The notes beneath the pieces are model-generated. The model did no database searches and had not been told where the DNA came from. It saw only the letters and a program-made list of their open reading frames with translations. Both the position numbers and the translations under genes were made by a program. Shown here in pieces: positions 47,475 to 58,027 of a stretch of 64,000 bases of DNA. Origin of the DNA: Papaver somniferum. Lineage: Eukaryota; Streptophyta; Magnoliopsida; Ranunculales; Papaveraceae. Within the stretch, counting starts at the first letter, position 1, and each line of letters begins with the position of its first letter. The stretch lies in assembly GCF_003573695.1 (NCBI RefSeq), contig NC_039367.1, forward strand, positions 26,622,442-26,686,441. Reading direction: 5' to 3'.

Positions 47475-47824
47475 GGGATATTTTGACTTTGGTGCCCATA
47501 AAATGGTATACCTTAGTGTTTGGTGCCTAACTTTGTCCAAATTTGAATTTGGTGCCCAACTAATCGATTGACTTTGTTTGACCATTTGACCGGTTGAATT
47601 TAGAGTTAAAAAATGTGAAATGACTAATTATAAACTAACTTTTAATATATTTACTAACTCTACCCAGTTCAATACCTTTAACTATTCGATAAAATTTGGA
47701 TGGTCAAACGGTCAAACAAAGTCAATCGATTGACCGAGCACCATACTCAAATTTGGATAAAGTTAGGCACCAAACACAAAGATATATCATTTTATAGGCA
47801 CTAAAGTCAAAATATCCCTAATCC
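47475..47824. mobile_element. Long-TIR MITE (Mutator-like)
   Basis: The two halves are inverted repeats over more than 100 bp: GGGATATTTTGACTTTGGTG on the left against CACTAAAGTCAAAATATCCC on the right, with further paired blocks such as AATCGATTGACTTTGTTTGAC. TTTAAATTA occurs at 47466-47474 and 47825-47833, a 9-bp target duplication. Long TIRs and 9-bp duplications point to a MULE-derived MITE. The right TIR has six extra bases, so the exact left edge is uncertain. No coding capacity. Confidence 0.75.
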
Positions 47825-48200
47825 TTTAAATTATCTTGCCTAAATTGGGGCCTATCAAATTTTCCTTCCCACACCACCAAATTACTCTAGGCACCCAAAC
47901 TTATAAAAAATACTAATTTACCCCCACATTAATTCCTAAAACTCTCTCATTTAAATTCTAATCTTTCTATTTTCAGTAAATCCAAAAATAAAAAACCTAA
48001 ACCTAAAAAAAACTTTCTATTTCCATCCTAATCTTTCCAAATTCTCAAAACCCTAATTTTCATCTTCTTCTCCAACGAATCTTCGATCCACACAAGAAAA
48101 AGGTAAATCTCCATCAACTCAATCTATGATTCGTCATATCTTGTTGATTTACATGTTTAAAAATCTTCGTTTTTGACAAATCAAAATTCTGATTACACCC

Positions 48201-48490
48201 AGAATCGGTTTTTATTGACCTATCGAATAAACCGATTCTGGGTTTTGTTTTCGTCCATGAAGAGCATGTTTAGTAATCGGTTTACATGATGATTAACATA
48301 ACCCGTTCTGTGGTAGAAATGAAATACGAAAATACATCACCATAATCGGTTTATATATGTAATATGTATAACCGATTACTATAGTCTCTTCATCTTCCTT
48401 TCCATAATCGGGTTTTACATGTACCGCATAACCCGATTGTTTTAGTCTCTTCAGAATCGGATTACTTATGTTTCTATATGTACCGATTTC
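48201..48490. repeat. Left cluster of AATCGG palindromic modules
   Basis: Five modules at about 48201-48240, 48274-48310, 48342-48380, 48404-48440 and 48452-48490. Arms are AATCGG/CCGATT with one-base variants (CCCGTT, ACCGATT). Spacers differ but often contain TATGT or CATG. Confidence 0.8.
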
Positions 48491-48518
48491 TTACTTGATT
48501 CTTTTTTTTGTGTGTAGA

Positions 48519-48878
48519 ATGGACTTCACACACCTAGTATTTTACAATCGAGAGGTAACCTTGGAGAATGTATATAAGTTTGCTTTCGGAGCTGAGACCC
48601 GTCTTGAAAAAGCCCTCACATTGATTGATGTGCTTGCACTGGAAGAGATTGTTGAGGTCATGAGGTTCGCTAGGATGAGGAGAAACATTATTTCAGCTGA
48701 GAGGGATCGCCACCAAGAGTTGGAAGGTATGTTTGAAGAAATGGTTGAATTATAGCCATGGATGATGCAGAAGTTGCTGCTCTTGATGATGTTGTTTCTG
48801 GTGGTGCTGTAGCTGTTCCTGATGCTGGTGTTGGTGCTGGTGGTGGTGCTGCTGCTGCAAATGCTCCTGGTGCTCTTT
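48519..48878 (+). CDS. Small unrecognised ORF(s) inside the AATCGG element
   Basis: The ATG at 48519 follows a good splice-acceptor-like GTGTGTAG. It opens a 78-codon frame (MDFTHLVFYNREVTLENVYK and a charged helix-rich rest) that stops at 48755. A second frame from about 48759 encodes MDDAEVAALDD followed by a Gly/Ala/Val-rich tail to 48878. The two may be one protein joined by splicing (GTATGT at 48727) or a frameshifted gene. I do not recognise the family. Its place between module clusters suggests a transposon-carried gene. Confidence 0.4.
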
Positions 48879-49069
48879 AAGTTCTTAAGTTTAACTTTTA
48901 AATATTAAAACTTTAAGTTTATAAGACTTGTGGTTGTTTTAAGTCTTTTGGGATTGTTGATGTGTGTATTTTGGATGATCTTTTTGTGGTTGATGTTTGT
49001 ATTTTGGATGATCTTTGCGTTGAACTTAATGCACTTAATGTTTTAATTGATCATATTCTGACATGCCAA

Positions 49070-49303
49070 CAATCGGTCTACTCGATATGTCAAGATAAAC
49101 CGATTGTGCAAGCAATTTTTCCTGGATGTTTTCCAAGCTAGCTAGAATCAGATCATATATAAAAATATATAAACCGATTGATGTTAGTGAAAATTCAAAA
49201 TTTAACATGTCTTTAATCGGTGTACGTTGGTCGTAAGAAAAACCGATTCCTTGTGGCATATCAACACAATCGGATTTTACAGACCTTCTAAAATACCGAT
49301 TAT
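49070..49303. repeat. Middle cluster of AATCGG modules
   Basis: Modules at about 49070-49107, 49214-49249 and 49267-49303, plus a half module ending AAACCGATT near 49178. They lie between the two coding remnants. Confidence 0.75.
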
Positions 49304-49397
49304 ACCAAATTATTTCACGTTTTTCAAAAAAAAAATAGTCGTTAAGGACTTTTTCTATAAATAGAGATCTCACCCTTGGACTCCATTTTCCCCAAAA

Positions 49398-49984
49398 TTG
49401 ATCATTTTATTCCCCCACACTCCATATAATCCACAACTACTCATTTCATACATCCACATACAAGAAATAACTTCATTTGATTCACTCGAAGATTTGGCAA
49501 TCACCAAAGCATGGTATACGGAAAATCGACTTAGACGTCAATCCTCCGAAAGGGAGGATTCCACAACCTTTTGGGTTAGGGTGCACAACAAATTTAGCCA
49601 AGAGTCTGGGAATCCTAATGCAAGAAGTATCCAACAAGTCCATGATAGGCACCTAGTCATCGAAAATGCGATACTTGCTTTTTTAGCTCTCCAACCTCAG
49701 ATTTTTAACACTCGCCCTTTCACCTTGTCCATTGCAGAATTTGTAAGTAATTTTTTGGTTTTTTTTACGTAACCCATGTTGTTTTATCTTTCAATGAAAC
49801 ACCACTAACAAATGTAAGTTTTTTTTTTGTGTTTTTGTAGCACAAAGTCGTGAAAAGTGCGCTACTTGGAGGAAAAGGGGGAAGCATTCGCATTCGATGC
49901 AAGCTATCACTTATTGGTAGAAAGAATCCCGGAGGATAATCCGGACTACTTGGATAATGTATCGTCTTCGGAGGAGGAAGATTG
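49398..49984 (+). pseudogene. Myb/NAM-like transposon accessory gene, two exons, frameshifted
   Basis: Exon 1 encodes AWYTENRLRRQSSEREDSTT, FWVRVHNKFSQES and a helix-rich rest. This resembles the Myb/SANT-like proteins that accompany PIF/Harbinger transposases and the gene at 62167 (FWIRIHEVF at the same place). Exon 1 ends at GTAAGT (about 49743). A T-rich intron ends TTTTTGTAG near 49840, and exon 2 encodes REKCATWRKRG then a tail ending VSSSEEED at 49984. One extra G in the run near 49882 breaks exon 2. The likely role is DNA binding to help a transposase; that is inference. Confidence 0.5.
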
Positions 49985-50146
49985 ATGGCTTTAGAAGTTT
50001 TTTGTTTAGGTTTTGTGGGTAGACCTCTATGTAAACCCTCGCGAGACTATAACTCGTCCACTAGGGGTTTAAAGGCTTGATGCATATGCTAAATGCATCC
50101 TACAATAATAATGGAATGAATGAAAAAAAAATTGTATGAATGGCAA

Positions 50147-50297
50147 CAATCAGTTTATATATGTAATATGTGAAACCCGATTATAGAAATCGGATTATAT
50201 ACATGTCAACTTTAACCGATTATGAATGTCCTCTGTTAATTTGGAAACACCAATCCAGAATCGGTTTACAAGTGCATGAACGTAAACCGATTCTGGG
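50147..50297. repeat. Right cluster of AATCGG modules
   Basis: Modules at about 50147-50183, 50186-50224 and 50257-50297. The first reuses the TTATATATGTAATATGT core seen at 48349, so modules on opposite sides share sequence beyond the key word. Confidence 0.8.
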
Positions 50298-50766
50298 AAC
50301 TGTTTACGAAAAAAATTAAATTTTTTGATTTTTTGAAGAACTCTCTAACATTAGTTAATTTCACATCCAAAACGTAATTAATCCTTAATATGATTAATTA
50401 ATCAGGGGTAAAATATGTAGTTAGGTAATTATTTTGATAAGGGGTTGTGTGAAGGTGATTTCTAATGACCTTTTTTTATCATCTAGCTTTAGGCCCCAAC
50501 TAAGTGGTATATGTCCCAATTTAGCCAAGTAAATTACAGGAAGGCGGAGAATACGAAGGTAAATATCATTTCTTGAGAAATAATAACGATGATAATAATT
50601 TTTTACAATAAATCTAGATTCACTGTGCTTTTCACGGTGATATTCCCGCAAGACATAAAAAATGGTGGAACCCACTGAAAAATAAAAACCCACCCTTTTT
50701 TTTTTCCCGGTGGAGTCCCGAAACTGTGAATGTGGTGTGCGTAGCATCAATGAATTTTTTAAGGAT

Positions 50767-50890
50767 ATGGGATTTGATTGAAATATTATCCTTGTTAACG
50801 TGGCAGTGGACATTGGGGGAGAAAATCTTATCCTGCATCAGTAGTAACTGTATTGTACTAGTTGTAGGGCCACTGATCTTATAATAGATT
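50767..50890 (+). repeat. Duplicated block, right copy
   Basis: Counterpart of 47184-47345 (shared TTGATTGAAAT, GAAAATCTTATCCT, GTACTAGTTG). The stretch ends shortly before the small retroposon. Confidence 0.6.
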
Positions 50891-50932
50891 CTTTGATATT
50901 GTTTTTGTTTTCTTTGCCTTTAACCTTCACAT

Positions 50933-51083
50933 TTTTTCTTTTTCTTTTTTTTTTTTCGAAAAAGAGGATTAAACCTCATTCGTTCCATAAAACTCCTCCT
51001 GCCTCATTGAAGCGAGGAAGGGGGTTGATTACATTTGCATTCCAGATTGGAATTCTAAATTGTTTAAGAGAAAATCTTGTAAC
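50933..51083 (-). mobile_element. Short poly(A) retroposon (SINE-like or truncated LINE end)
   Basis: A 151-bp insert on the minus strand with an A-rich tail (a T-rich run at 50933-50957 on plus). It is flanked by the exact 17-bp duplication GCCTTTAACCTTCACAT at 50916-50932 and 51084-51100. Long exact duplications plus poly(A) identify LINE-driven insertion. The body shows no clear tRNA-like A and B boxes, so a truncated LINE 3' end is as likely as a SINE. Confidence 0.8.
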
Positions 51084-51100
51084 GCCTTTAACCTTCACAT

Positions 51101-51343
51101 GATAGATGCTGATGGGTCTTTTGTACCATGCAGATCCTAGGAAAATCAGCCAAAGTTCTCAATCTTTCATTTCTCTCTCTAGGACCAGAAAGGATGGATA
51201 TCTTATTGATATCTTCTCTACAGGTTAATAACACACCGCAACATATTCTTCCATTTCCTGTGATGACAACATCATGGGAAGTTTGGCAAACCCACTACCA
51301 TCCACCGGTCCCAATCTTTAATGCTTCCCATTCCCATGAGTTA
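51101..51343. other. Upstream flank of the gene at 52612
   Basis: Unique-looking sequence without a recognised gene. It was probably continuous with 52411 onward before the insertion that follows. Confidence 0.4.
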
Positions 51344-52410
51344 GAGCATCCACAGTGGGCGAGTATAACTAAAAATTTGGGCTGAGTTTGTAACGCAGTG
51401 GGACGGAGTAAAGATCATATCCCAGATCAAGACCAAATCCCAGACCATATTTGGTCGAGACCAAATCCCAAATCCTAATATAGTCGGGCGTAAATTTGAA
51501 TTACGCTTGTTGGTGGGCGTAAATTTAAAGTACGTTTGTTAACGAACGTAAATTTGGTATCCGTTTGTTAGACGGGCGTAATTAAATTTTACGTTTGAGA
51601 CGGGCGTAACTGAAATGTACGTTTCATGGGGCGTGAAGGAAAAATCCGCCCGAAGCCAGGCGTTGATTTAAACTCCGTCCCACTCAGGCGTACACCAAAA
51701 CTCCGTCACAGTCAGGCGTACACCAAAACTCCGTCCCACCCAGACGAACATAGATTTTACGCCCATTCATTTTGTATTACGCCTGACCATAATCAGACGG
51801 ACATTTGTACAACAAAACTTTTTTATTCATTTTGTATTACGCCTGATCATTAGAACCTACAGAGAAATGAGTGAAACCCATTTGATTACTATTAGAGATC
51901 TCATTCGTTTCATGTTAATTACCCATAAAGCTTTGCCCAAACCTCATTCAGTATTAAAAACAATTCCAAGTATAGAAAGTTTAAATCTTTTGCTGCACAA
52001 ATGGCTCTCTCACTCCAGCGTGAAATTTTGTTACGCCACATTTATCATCAGGCGTACAACAGAACTCCGTCCCACTCAGGCGTATGCCAAAAATCCGTCC
52101 CACTCAGACGTACACCAAAAGTCCGTCCTACTCAGGCGTGATTTAGAAACCCGTCCCACATCAAACGTAATTTATATTTACGCCTGTCGTCAGGCGTAAA
52201 TTTAACGTACGCCCGTCTCAAACGTAATTTATATGTCCGCCCAGAAATCAAACGTAACTGGATTATCCGCCCGTTTTTACGCGGTGATTTATTTTACGCT
52301 CGATCAAATTTAGTCTTCGTCCCGTAGCGTCACACTGCAGACTAAACTATTTTTTGGTCGTTTTTTTTGGTCTTTAATCTTTGGTTATACTCGCACCACT
52401 GCAGTTGCTC
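51344..52410. mobile_element. PIF/Harbinger-like non-autonomous element with GGGCGTAA modules
   Basis: Terminal inverted repeats of about 27 bp start GAGCATCCACAGTGGGCGAG on the left and GAGCAACTGCAGTGGTGCGA on the right (read inward), both then continuing GTATAAC. The 3-bp TTA flanks both sides (51341-51343, 52411-52413), the PIF/Harbinger duplication. The interior (51480-51860 and 52020-52300) consists largely of alternating GGGCGTAA and inverted TTACG(C/T)(T/C)TG-type words, with short AT-rich or CCGTCCCA-containing spacers. No transposase frame is visible. Confidence 0.8.
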
Positions 52411-52413
52411 TTA

Positions 52414-52611
52414 CGTAACTCAAACCTTTGGAAACTTCAACGCTGTGTACCTCTCACTAAATACCAAACTTCAGACAGAATCTTCTTGTCTCTATTAAAC
52501 TTCCTCAATTCTCAGTAATATCTTCTTCTTCTTCTTCTTCTCCTTTGAGGCATTTATACAAGCAGATTCTTTGTATTGTAAAATTCTAAGCTTTAGATGT
52601 TTTAAAGAGAT
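52414..52611 (+). promoter_or_regulatory. Proximal promoter and 5' UTR of the gene at 52612
   Basis: It contains a CTTCTT pyrimidine patch at about 52522-52545, common near plant transcription starts and in 5' UTRs. No convincing TATA box is seen. Only about 200 bp separate the transposon from the ATG, so the distal promoter is now transposon sequence. Confidence 0.45.
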
Positions 52612-54466
52612 ATGCAATCGTCAAAGAGTTCTTCAGTTGGAAGCAATGAGGAATTTGCAGAAGTTCTTCGATCATCATGGATTCGTCGATTACATTTGAA
52701 ACCCACCACATCTTCAATTTTGAAAACCAAAGAAAACCCACCTTCAATAACACCAAAAATTCCTGTAAATTCTCCTCCATCTGATAACCAAACCACCATT
52801 TCAACTGATGAATCTCGTACCCCAAGTACCATTTTCGATGCCCCAGTAACTCCTTTACCACAACCGGATAAACCTAGTTCGAAATTGGATACGATTAAGT
52901 GTTCATTTCCTGGTTTTGGCCCTTTTCAATTGAAAAACAGAGCATCTGATTCTAATAAAGTTCAAGTTTTGAGAGAAGATGATGATCATTTGGTTGACAA
53001 TTTCCCAGAAAATATGAACAGTAAGAAAATGAGTTTAGTGAATGATCGTCGCGAAACTCCTTTGTCCCCGTTCTTTCGATATTGGCCTGATTCAAAGAAG
53101 AATAGTACACCTACAGAAGAGCAAACCAAGTTTGCAGAATTTGGTACTAGTCCTAATACTAGCAGTATTAGCCATCCCATGTGTGCGCCATCTCTGGAAG
53201 CTCTTGCCGGTGGTGGATCTCAGAATAGGCGAGATGAAGGATGTTTGGCTATCACTGGAGTTTCTAACGACAACAAGTATTGCTTGAGAATTGGAGGTGA
53301 TTGCCTTGCATTTGGTTTGTTACTCTTCCTTGATTTCCATTGAGCTATTTGAAGTTACTTGAAACTAATGAAATGCATGTTTTTCGTGTACTATGCAGGT
53401 ATCAATTGCCATGAGAATTGTGATAATGGTGGTGCTAGTAGAATCCTCAGGGTATGAACTCTTACATAATGATGACTAAGTATAAATTATTGCATTGATT
53501 TTTTACAAATTTGTTGTTGTATCGTAATTAGCCTCATATGCTGCCCTGTACCAGAATCACCATTTTAACTCATAAGAGGAACATGTGATAGATATTAGGT
53601 AAGGAAGCAACATTACACTGTGAATAGCTAAACTTATGCATGCAGCACTGCCCTCATAGCCGAAGACATGCTCAGTTATATGTTGTATGTTAAAAGCTCA
53701 ATTAAGAAACTGAGGTAGTAAGGAAAATGATATGTTGGCATGAACCATTGTATTAAGGAAAAGAAAATTTTCAAATGTCCTGAACCATAATTTGCATTAT
53801 GGAAATAATATAATGGCGTGAACCATTTGCATTAGCTATGGCTGAAACCATATTCTATAACCGTGAGACCCTGATTTTGTGTTGTCTTATGTCAAGTTTT
53901 GTTTAGGTCGAACGTAGTTGAATTATTTAGGTACCTCAAATTGTTTCACCAGCTCCAAAATGTTCTCCTAATTTGATACATAGCGCCGAGATCTTCGGTC
54001 CCAAAAGCTTGCAAGATTCTGTGATTAGCAATTTAGCACCATGTTATTAGGTTATGAACCGTGGACTTTCAGCGGAAAAGTTCGTTATAAAACTTGGTTA
54101 GATGTAAAAGCTTATATTACGATAGGATGGTACATTTGCAGTATATCACACCAAGTTGAAAGTCGTCCACATTAATAATTTTGTGATTTTATTTTTCGGC
54201 TTTTGTTGCTTCATCTAATGATTTTGTTTGAATGATAACAGGATCATCAGCAAAGTGTCGTACTAAGCCAACTCGAAAGGAATGTTTCTACAAACCGAAA
54301 TGAGACTGGAAAATCTTCTTTCTGGAACATGAACAGATTTCGGAAAGCCGAACTGCTATTATCCATGTTACATCCCTGCAGAAGCAATAGTAAAAGAAAA
54401 ACGCCCAACTCCTTTGATGAGTTGGCATGCGTGAAATTCAGGAAGTTGGGTCATGAAGACCAGTAG
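52612..54466 (+). CDS. Uncharacterised three-exon gene, apparently intact
   Basis: Exons are 52612-53314, 53399-53451 and 54242-54466, with donors GTTTGT and GTATGA and acceptors ATGCAG and AACAG. The joined frame is open for about 326 residues and ends TAG at 54464. The N-terminal two thirds are Ser/Thr/Pro-rich and probably disordered (SSILKTKENPP, SPFFRYWPDSKKN). There is a short hydrophobic block (SFPGFGPFQLKN), a small Cys motif (INCHENC) across exon 2, and a basic C-terminus (NRFRKAELLLSML, KRKTPNSFDE). There is no signal peptide or membrane span. I do not recognise the family. A decayed copy of exon 1 lies in the LINE at 45344. A transposon occupies the upstream region. Confidence 0.7.
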
Positions 54467-55104
54467 TGTATCAAGGTTGGGAAAAGATCAAAGATGATGT
54501 GACAATTTAGCATTACATTATATATTCAATGTCAAAATCGTTATCTTCCTACTGTGCATATCCATGTTGCTTAAATTTTCAGAAGTGTTGCAATAATGTT
54601 GCATCTTGAATAATTTTGGTATAAAGGGCCACAAGGGTTCTCCATTGGTTTGCCTATTTTCGCCCACTCCAGTAAATGGTCAATTTCTACTTGATGTTGT
54701 ATCTCATATTCTCATGTTTTGAAGAACTGTTGGAGGAATTTTGATGCATAATTTCTACAGTAAAACAGCTGATGTAATAACAGGGTCGCCAATTTAGCTC
54801 GCCTAGTCGAACCTTTTTTTTTCGAAATCTGCTAACTGGTGGGAGCTAGTAGAAGTCTAGAGTGACTGGTTACTGGAGCTAATTAATTGACAAGGGCAAC
54901 TTTTAGGAGGCTAAAACCACCTGTGGACGTGCCGTGCCTCGTTTCATGGGCCGTCTGGTGTCCCAACAAGATGTTAGGGTTAAGATTGCCTCACTCATAA
55001 ATCTAAGTCCAAGACTCCAAATCTCCACACAACAGATCTACTAGCTACGGCGGCGTTGAGCATCACCATTAACCATCTTCTTCATTCAACACCATCACCA
55101 CTTA
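54467..55104. other. Intergenic stretch with a dispersed repeat
   Basis: The 3' flank of the previous gene. Its main content is the 112-bp repeat at 54787-54898. No gene is supported. Confidence 0.5.
54787..54898 (+). repeat. Dispersed repeat, copy 1
   Basis: Shares CGAAATCTGCTAACTG, GGGAGCTAGTAGAAGTCTAG and TAATTGACAAGGGC-type blocks with 59285-59398. Both copies read the same way. Confidence 0.85.
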
Positions 55105-55591
55105 ATGAATGGTTTTGGATATCATAAACCCTGGAGAGATGAATGGAAAATGGTTGATTTGGATATTTCGTTATGGGCGGTCTCGGAAATGGGGATTTCA
55201 TAAGTTTGTTTTATCAGTGACACTCTGCTGGTGGTACTCCTTTCTGTTCCCGCGAACATCTTCATAAGCATGACATAGTAAGTACCAAAGAACTGTTAAA
55301 ATCAGTTTCATTTTTTAATTCTTATTTGCTGATTTTAATTCTTGCTCTCAATGCAGAGATCAGGCATATGAGAAGTCATGCATGGACATCACGAAGCCAG
55401 CGGAAGGTATGTTGATCCTGCTCAGAGGGATCATGATATTGGTGTTGGTCAAAGGGTATGAATTGGGCCAACAGAATTTAATACAACAGAATGCAAATGC
55501 AGAAAATGAGCTGGATAGTCTCGTCATCTTGCAGTGGATGGTGTGAGCGGAGAGCTAACGGATAAAGCCACAGCTAACAAAAGCCAGCAAC
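55105..55591 (+). other. Possible upstream exons of the gene at 55592, degenerate
   Basis: A 32-codon frame from the ATG at 55105 (MNGFGYHKPWRDEWKMVDLD) and a stretch at 55360-55460 (GRYVDPAQRDHDIGVGQR in one frame) look protein-like. Stops separate them and I cannot define a consistent exon chain. They may be early exons or pseudogene remains of the gene that follows. Confidence 0.3.
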
Positions 55592-56556
55592 TTGGAAAGC
55601 AACAATTGGACTAGGACGTGCCAATGGGACTACTATGCGTGCAAGTTGATGAAGAAATTGGAAACTGAAGTGCAGAAGTACAAGAGAGTAGCATTCATGT
55701 CGTTAAAAGCATTTGTAAGTTCGGAAGAAATTAGTGTTAGTGTTGTGTACTTGGTCAGTACTATGCGAATGTACTTTAACCACCAAATGAGTAAGTTATT
55801 TGAGCTTTTGGTTTCAAGTATATGTCTTTTGACATCTGGGTTTAGAAGCAAACATGAAAACATGTCTTTTAGGTTCCTTCGTGTGGGATTAGCCGAGTTG
55901 ATAATGATTTTCCAAAACCAATAGTTTCAATTGTGAAGGGAAGTGTCCGACTAAAGTTTACGTTAAGGGTTACTTAAAATTTAACATAAATTTACTGTGT
56001 ATATGCGAGCATTAGGATGTGGTTTTCTAGTATTGGATAGTTGGGAACTTCAGCTAGAGAGCAATGGTTTTCTAGTATTGGATGGTTAGGAACTTCAGCT
56101 AGAGAACATTCCAAATTGCAACCAGAATACACTGTGTTCGGGTGGGTGGTGGGCTCTATTAAACAATGTGGAACCCTATCCAATGGGTTCTTTAGCCGTT
56201 ATATCTTTGTTGTAATTGTGTTAATCAGAAAATGCAAGTTCAAGAAATTTGTACTTTTTAACAAGGTTGTATGCCCTTCCTTTCTTAAGGAGATTATAGT
56301 AGGATTTTGATTTTGCACTGTTTGTTAATTGGTTTTCCCCAACTTACAGTATTGATCATGTGATTCTTTGTGTATATTGCAGAACAGTCAACAGATCCGA
56401 GCCGCTAAATATTTTATTGCCGCTGTTCAGAAAATGACTGACAAGAGATTCATGACGGAAGAAAAGAAGTCGGCGCTACATGAAGCTAAACTGGAGGAGC
56501 TCCGTTTATCTACAGAGTTCTTACAGAAGATTCAAGCTGGCCAGAAGATTTGCTGA
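55592..56556 (+). CDS. Hypothetical protein, last two exons
   Basis: Exon 55592-55714 encodes WDYYACKLMKKLETEVQKYK and ends AFMSLKAF at a GTAAGT donor. After an intron of about 670 bp, exon 56383-56556 encodes NSQQIRAAKYFIAAVQKMTD, EEKKSALHEAKLEELRLS and a stop at 56554. The joint is in phase. The product is charged and helical, probably a coiled coil. The true start is unknown, since upstream sequence contains stops. The family is not recognised. It could equally be the surviving 3' end of a decayed gene. Confidence 0.45.
56020..56109 (+). repeat. 45-bp tandem duplication in the intron
   Basis: TGGTTTTCTAGTATTGGATR followed by GTTxGGAACTTCAGCTAGAG occurs twice (56020-56064, 56065-56109). 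Confidence 0.85.
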
Positions 56557-57210
56557 TATTAACATAAAATCAGATGTTCTGACAATTGTATAGTTCTCTG
56601 ATCACCGTAATGACTTCTCCTCTCATCAGTAAATGTTCTTTTTATCATTTTCATTGAGTTTTGTCTAAATTTTAGATGTTCACTTGATTTTTGTGAAGTT
56701 GGTCAGAGCATTGTTTGACTTACTTATCACACCGAGTCTGAGTATATAATGTAACTATTTTGAATTTAATGGTCACCGTGCACACTTGGAAGTTCTTGAT
56801 AATCTGGAACATAGAGCAGGGGCATGTTGTATTCCTTCCTGTTACTCATAACTGGATTAGAAGATTGCAATGAAACAAAGACTACTAAAGATTGTCTCAC
56901 TGTTATTGTCTTACTTTTTGGTATCTTTATGACGCTAATATCCGATCACCTAAACATTGTTACTTCAGTTTCTTTATTGTTGATTTTATTAGTTTCTCTA
57001 ATGCTTGGATAATAAGATAATCTTTGCTACCGAAGTTATTATCTTCTCGTTAAAGCTAATTTATTATCATTCAGAAGGCTTCTGACTATACTTTCGTTTG
57101 CCCTTGCAGAAGAAAACAAAGTTTGTTGTGGTACAAACAAACCAACAATTATCATCATGGCCCCTTAAACTTCAACTTTAGAAAAAAATTGTGAATGATC
57201 ATGCTGCAAG
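56557..57210. other. Intergenic stretch
   Basis: A short hydrophobic ORF at 56824-57012 has no supporting features. No gene is called. Confidence 0.4.
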
Positions 57211-57450
57211 CTTCCAAGATTTGAGATGGTTGTGCAAAATGCTGCGTAGAGACGTATGATTTTATTTAGGACCACATAAGTCGCCCAGAATACAATCTTA
57301 GTGAATTTAAGTTGCCAGTTATTGTTTCCAGTCCTTCGATTTGAGAAAGTTGTGCAAAATGTTTCGTAGAGACCTATGGTTGTATTTTGGTCCACATAAG
57401 TCGTCAACACATAGTAAAAATAAGAATTATGTTGCTAGTTTGCAACATTG
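57211..57450 (+). repeat. 120-bp imperfect tandem duplication
   Basis: Copies are 57211-57330 and 57331-57450. Shared words include GTTGTGCAAAATG, CGTAGAGAC and CCACATAAGTCG. The left 70 bp of each copy are best conserved. Confidence 0.8.
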
Positions 57451-57820
57451 TGAAGGAATGCTTCAATACCTGAGCCAGTTGGGACATTGCTTATGTTTTT
57501 GGTCTTCTAATTTTTCTTTTTGTCAGGTGCGAAATCATTAGGAATGGAATGAAAGAATATCCAACACCCATGGGACCAACTCCGCTTTATGTTTAAGACT
57601 TGGTGACAATATGCACAGCCGCATTGTTGATTCTCTAAAACTTGATCGAGAGTTGAGATATGCCTGTTTATATCCCAAGGATGTAGAGCAGACTAGATTG
57701 CATTGAAGAATCTTTTTTGGTTTTGTGACCTGATGCTTTGTGTATGTGTTTCGGGGTATTGATAAACTATAATTGGGCTCACATGCTGAATATTCAGTAT
57801 CAACAGAGAAAATCTGGAAC
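57451..57820. other. Intergenic stretch
   Basis: No gene or repeat supported. Confidence 0.4.
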
Positions 57821-58027
57821 CCTGATTTTGGGCATACTGAAATCTTAGCATACTGCATAACGATAAAAGAGGTTATGAAATAGCAAAATCAGATTACCCC
57901 TTAACCCAATTTTTTTTAATGGCAAAACTGCCCTTTACGTATTAGTGTTAGTAATATTGATTAGTGATTAAATATTTTGTTTAGTGATTAAGAATTATAA
58001 AGGTTGTTTAGATGATTTTTTGGATCA

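Larger units (their letters stand above)
47834..50529 (+). mobile_element. DNA transposon with AATCGG/CCGATT palindromic modules
   Basis: The ends are imperfect inverted repeats: CTTGCCTAAATTGGGGCCTA on the left, and CTTGGCTAAATTGGGACATA on the right when read inward. TAAATTA occurs at 47827-47833 and 50530-50536, a likely 7-bp or longer target duplication. Inside are about eleven modules of 36-45 bp, each of the form AATCGG, 20-27 AT-rich bases, CCGATT, clustered at 48201-48490, 49070-49303 and 50147-50297. Two small coding remnants lie between the clusters. The superfamily is unclear; a 7-9-bp duplication would suit a MULE or hAT. Confidence 0.65.

Noticed and set aside
48759..48878. Gly/Ala/Val-rich frame as a separate gene
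   Set aside because: It is a trinucleotide-like GCT/GGT run. It is kept only as a possible extension of the preceding ORF.
51626..52199. ORFs across the GGGCGTAA modules
   Set aside because: The apparent proteins simply translate the repeated module words and have no domain.
56824..57012. Hydrophobic 62-codon ORF as a membrane protein
   Set aside because: AT-rich sequence gives Leu/Ile/Val/Ser codons by chance. There is no start context, conservation or neighbour support.
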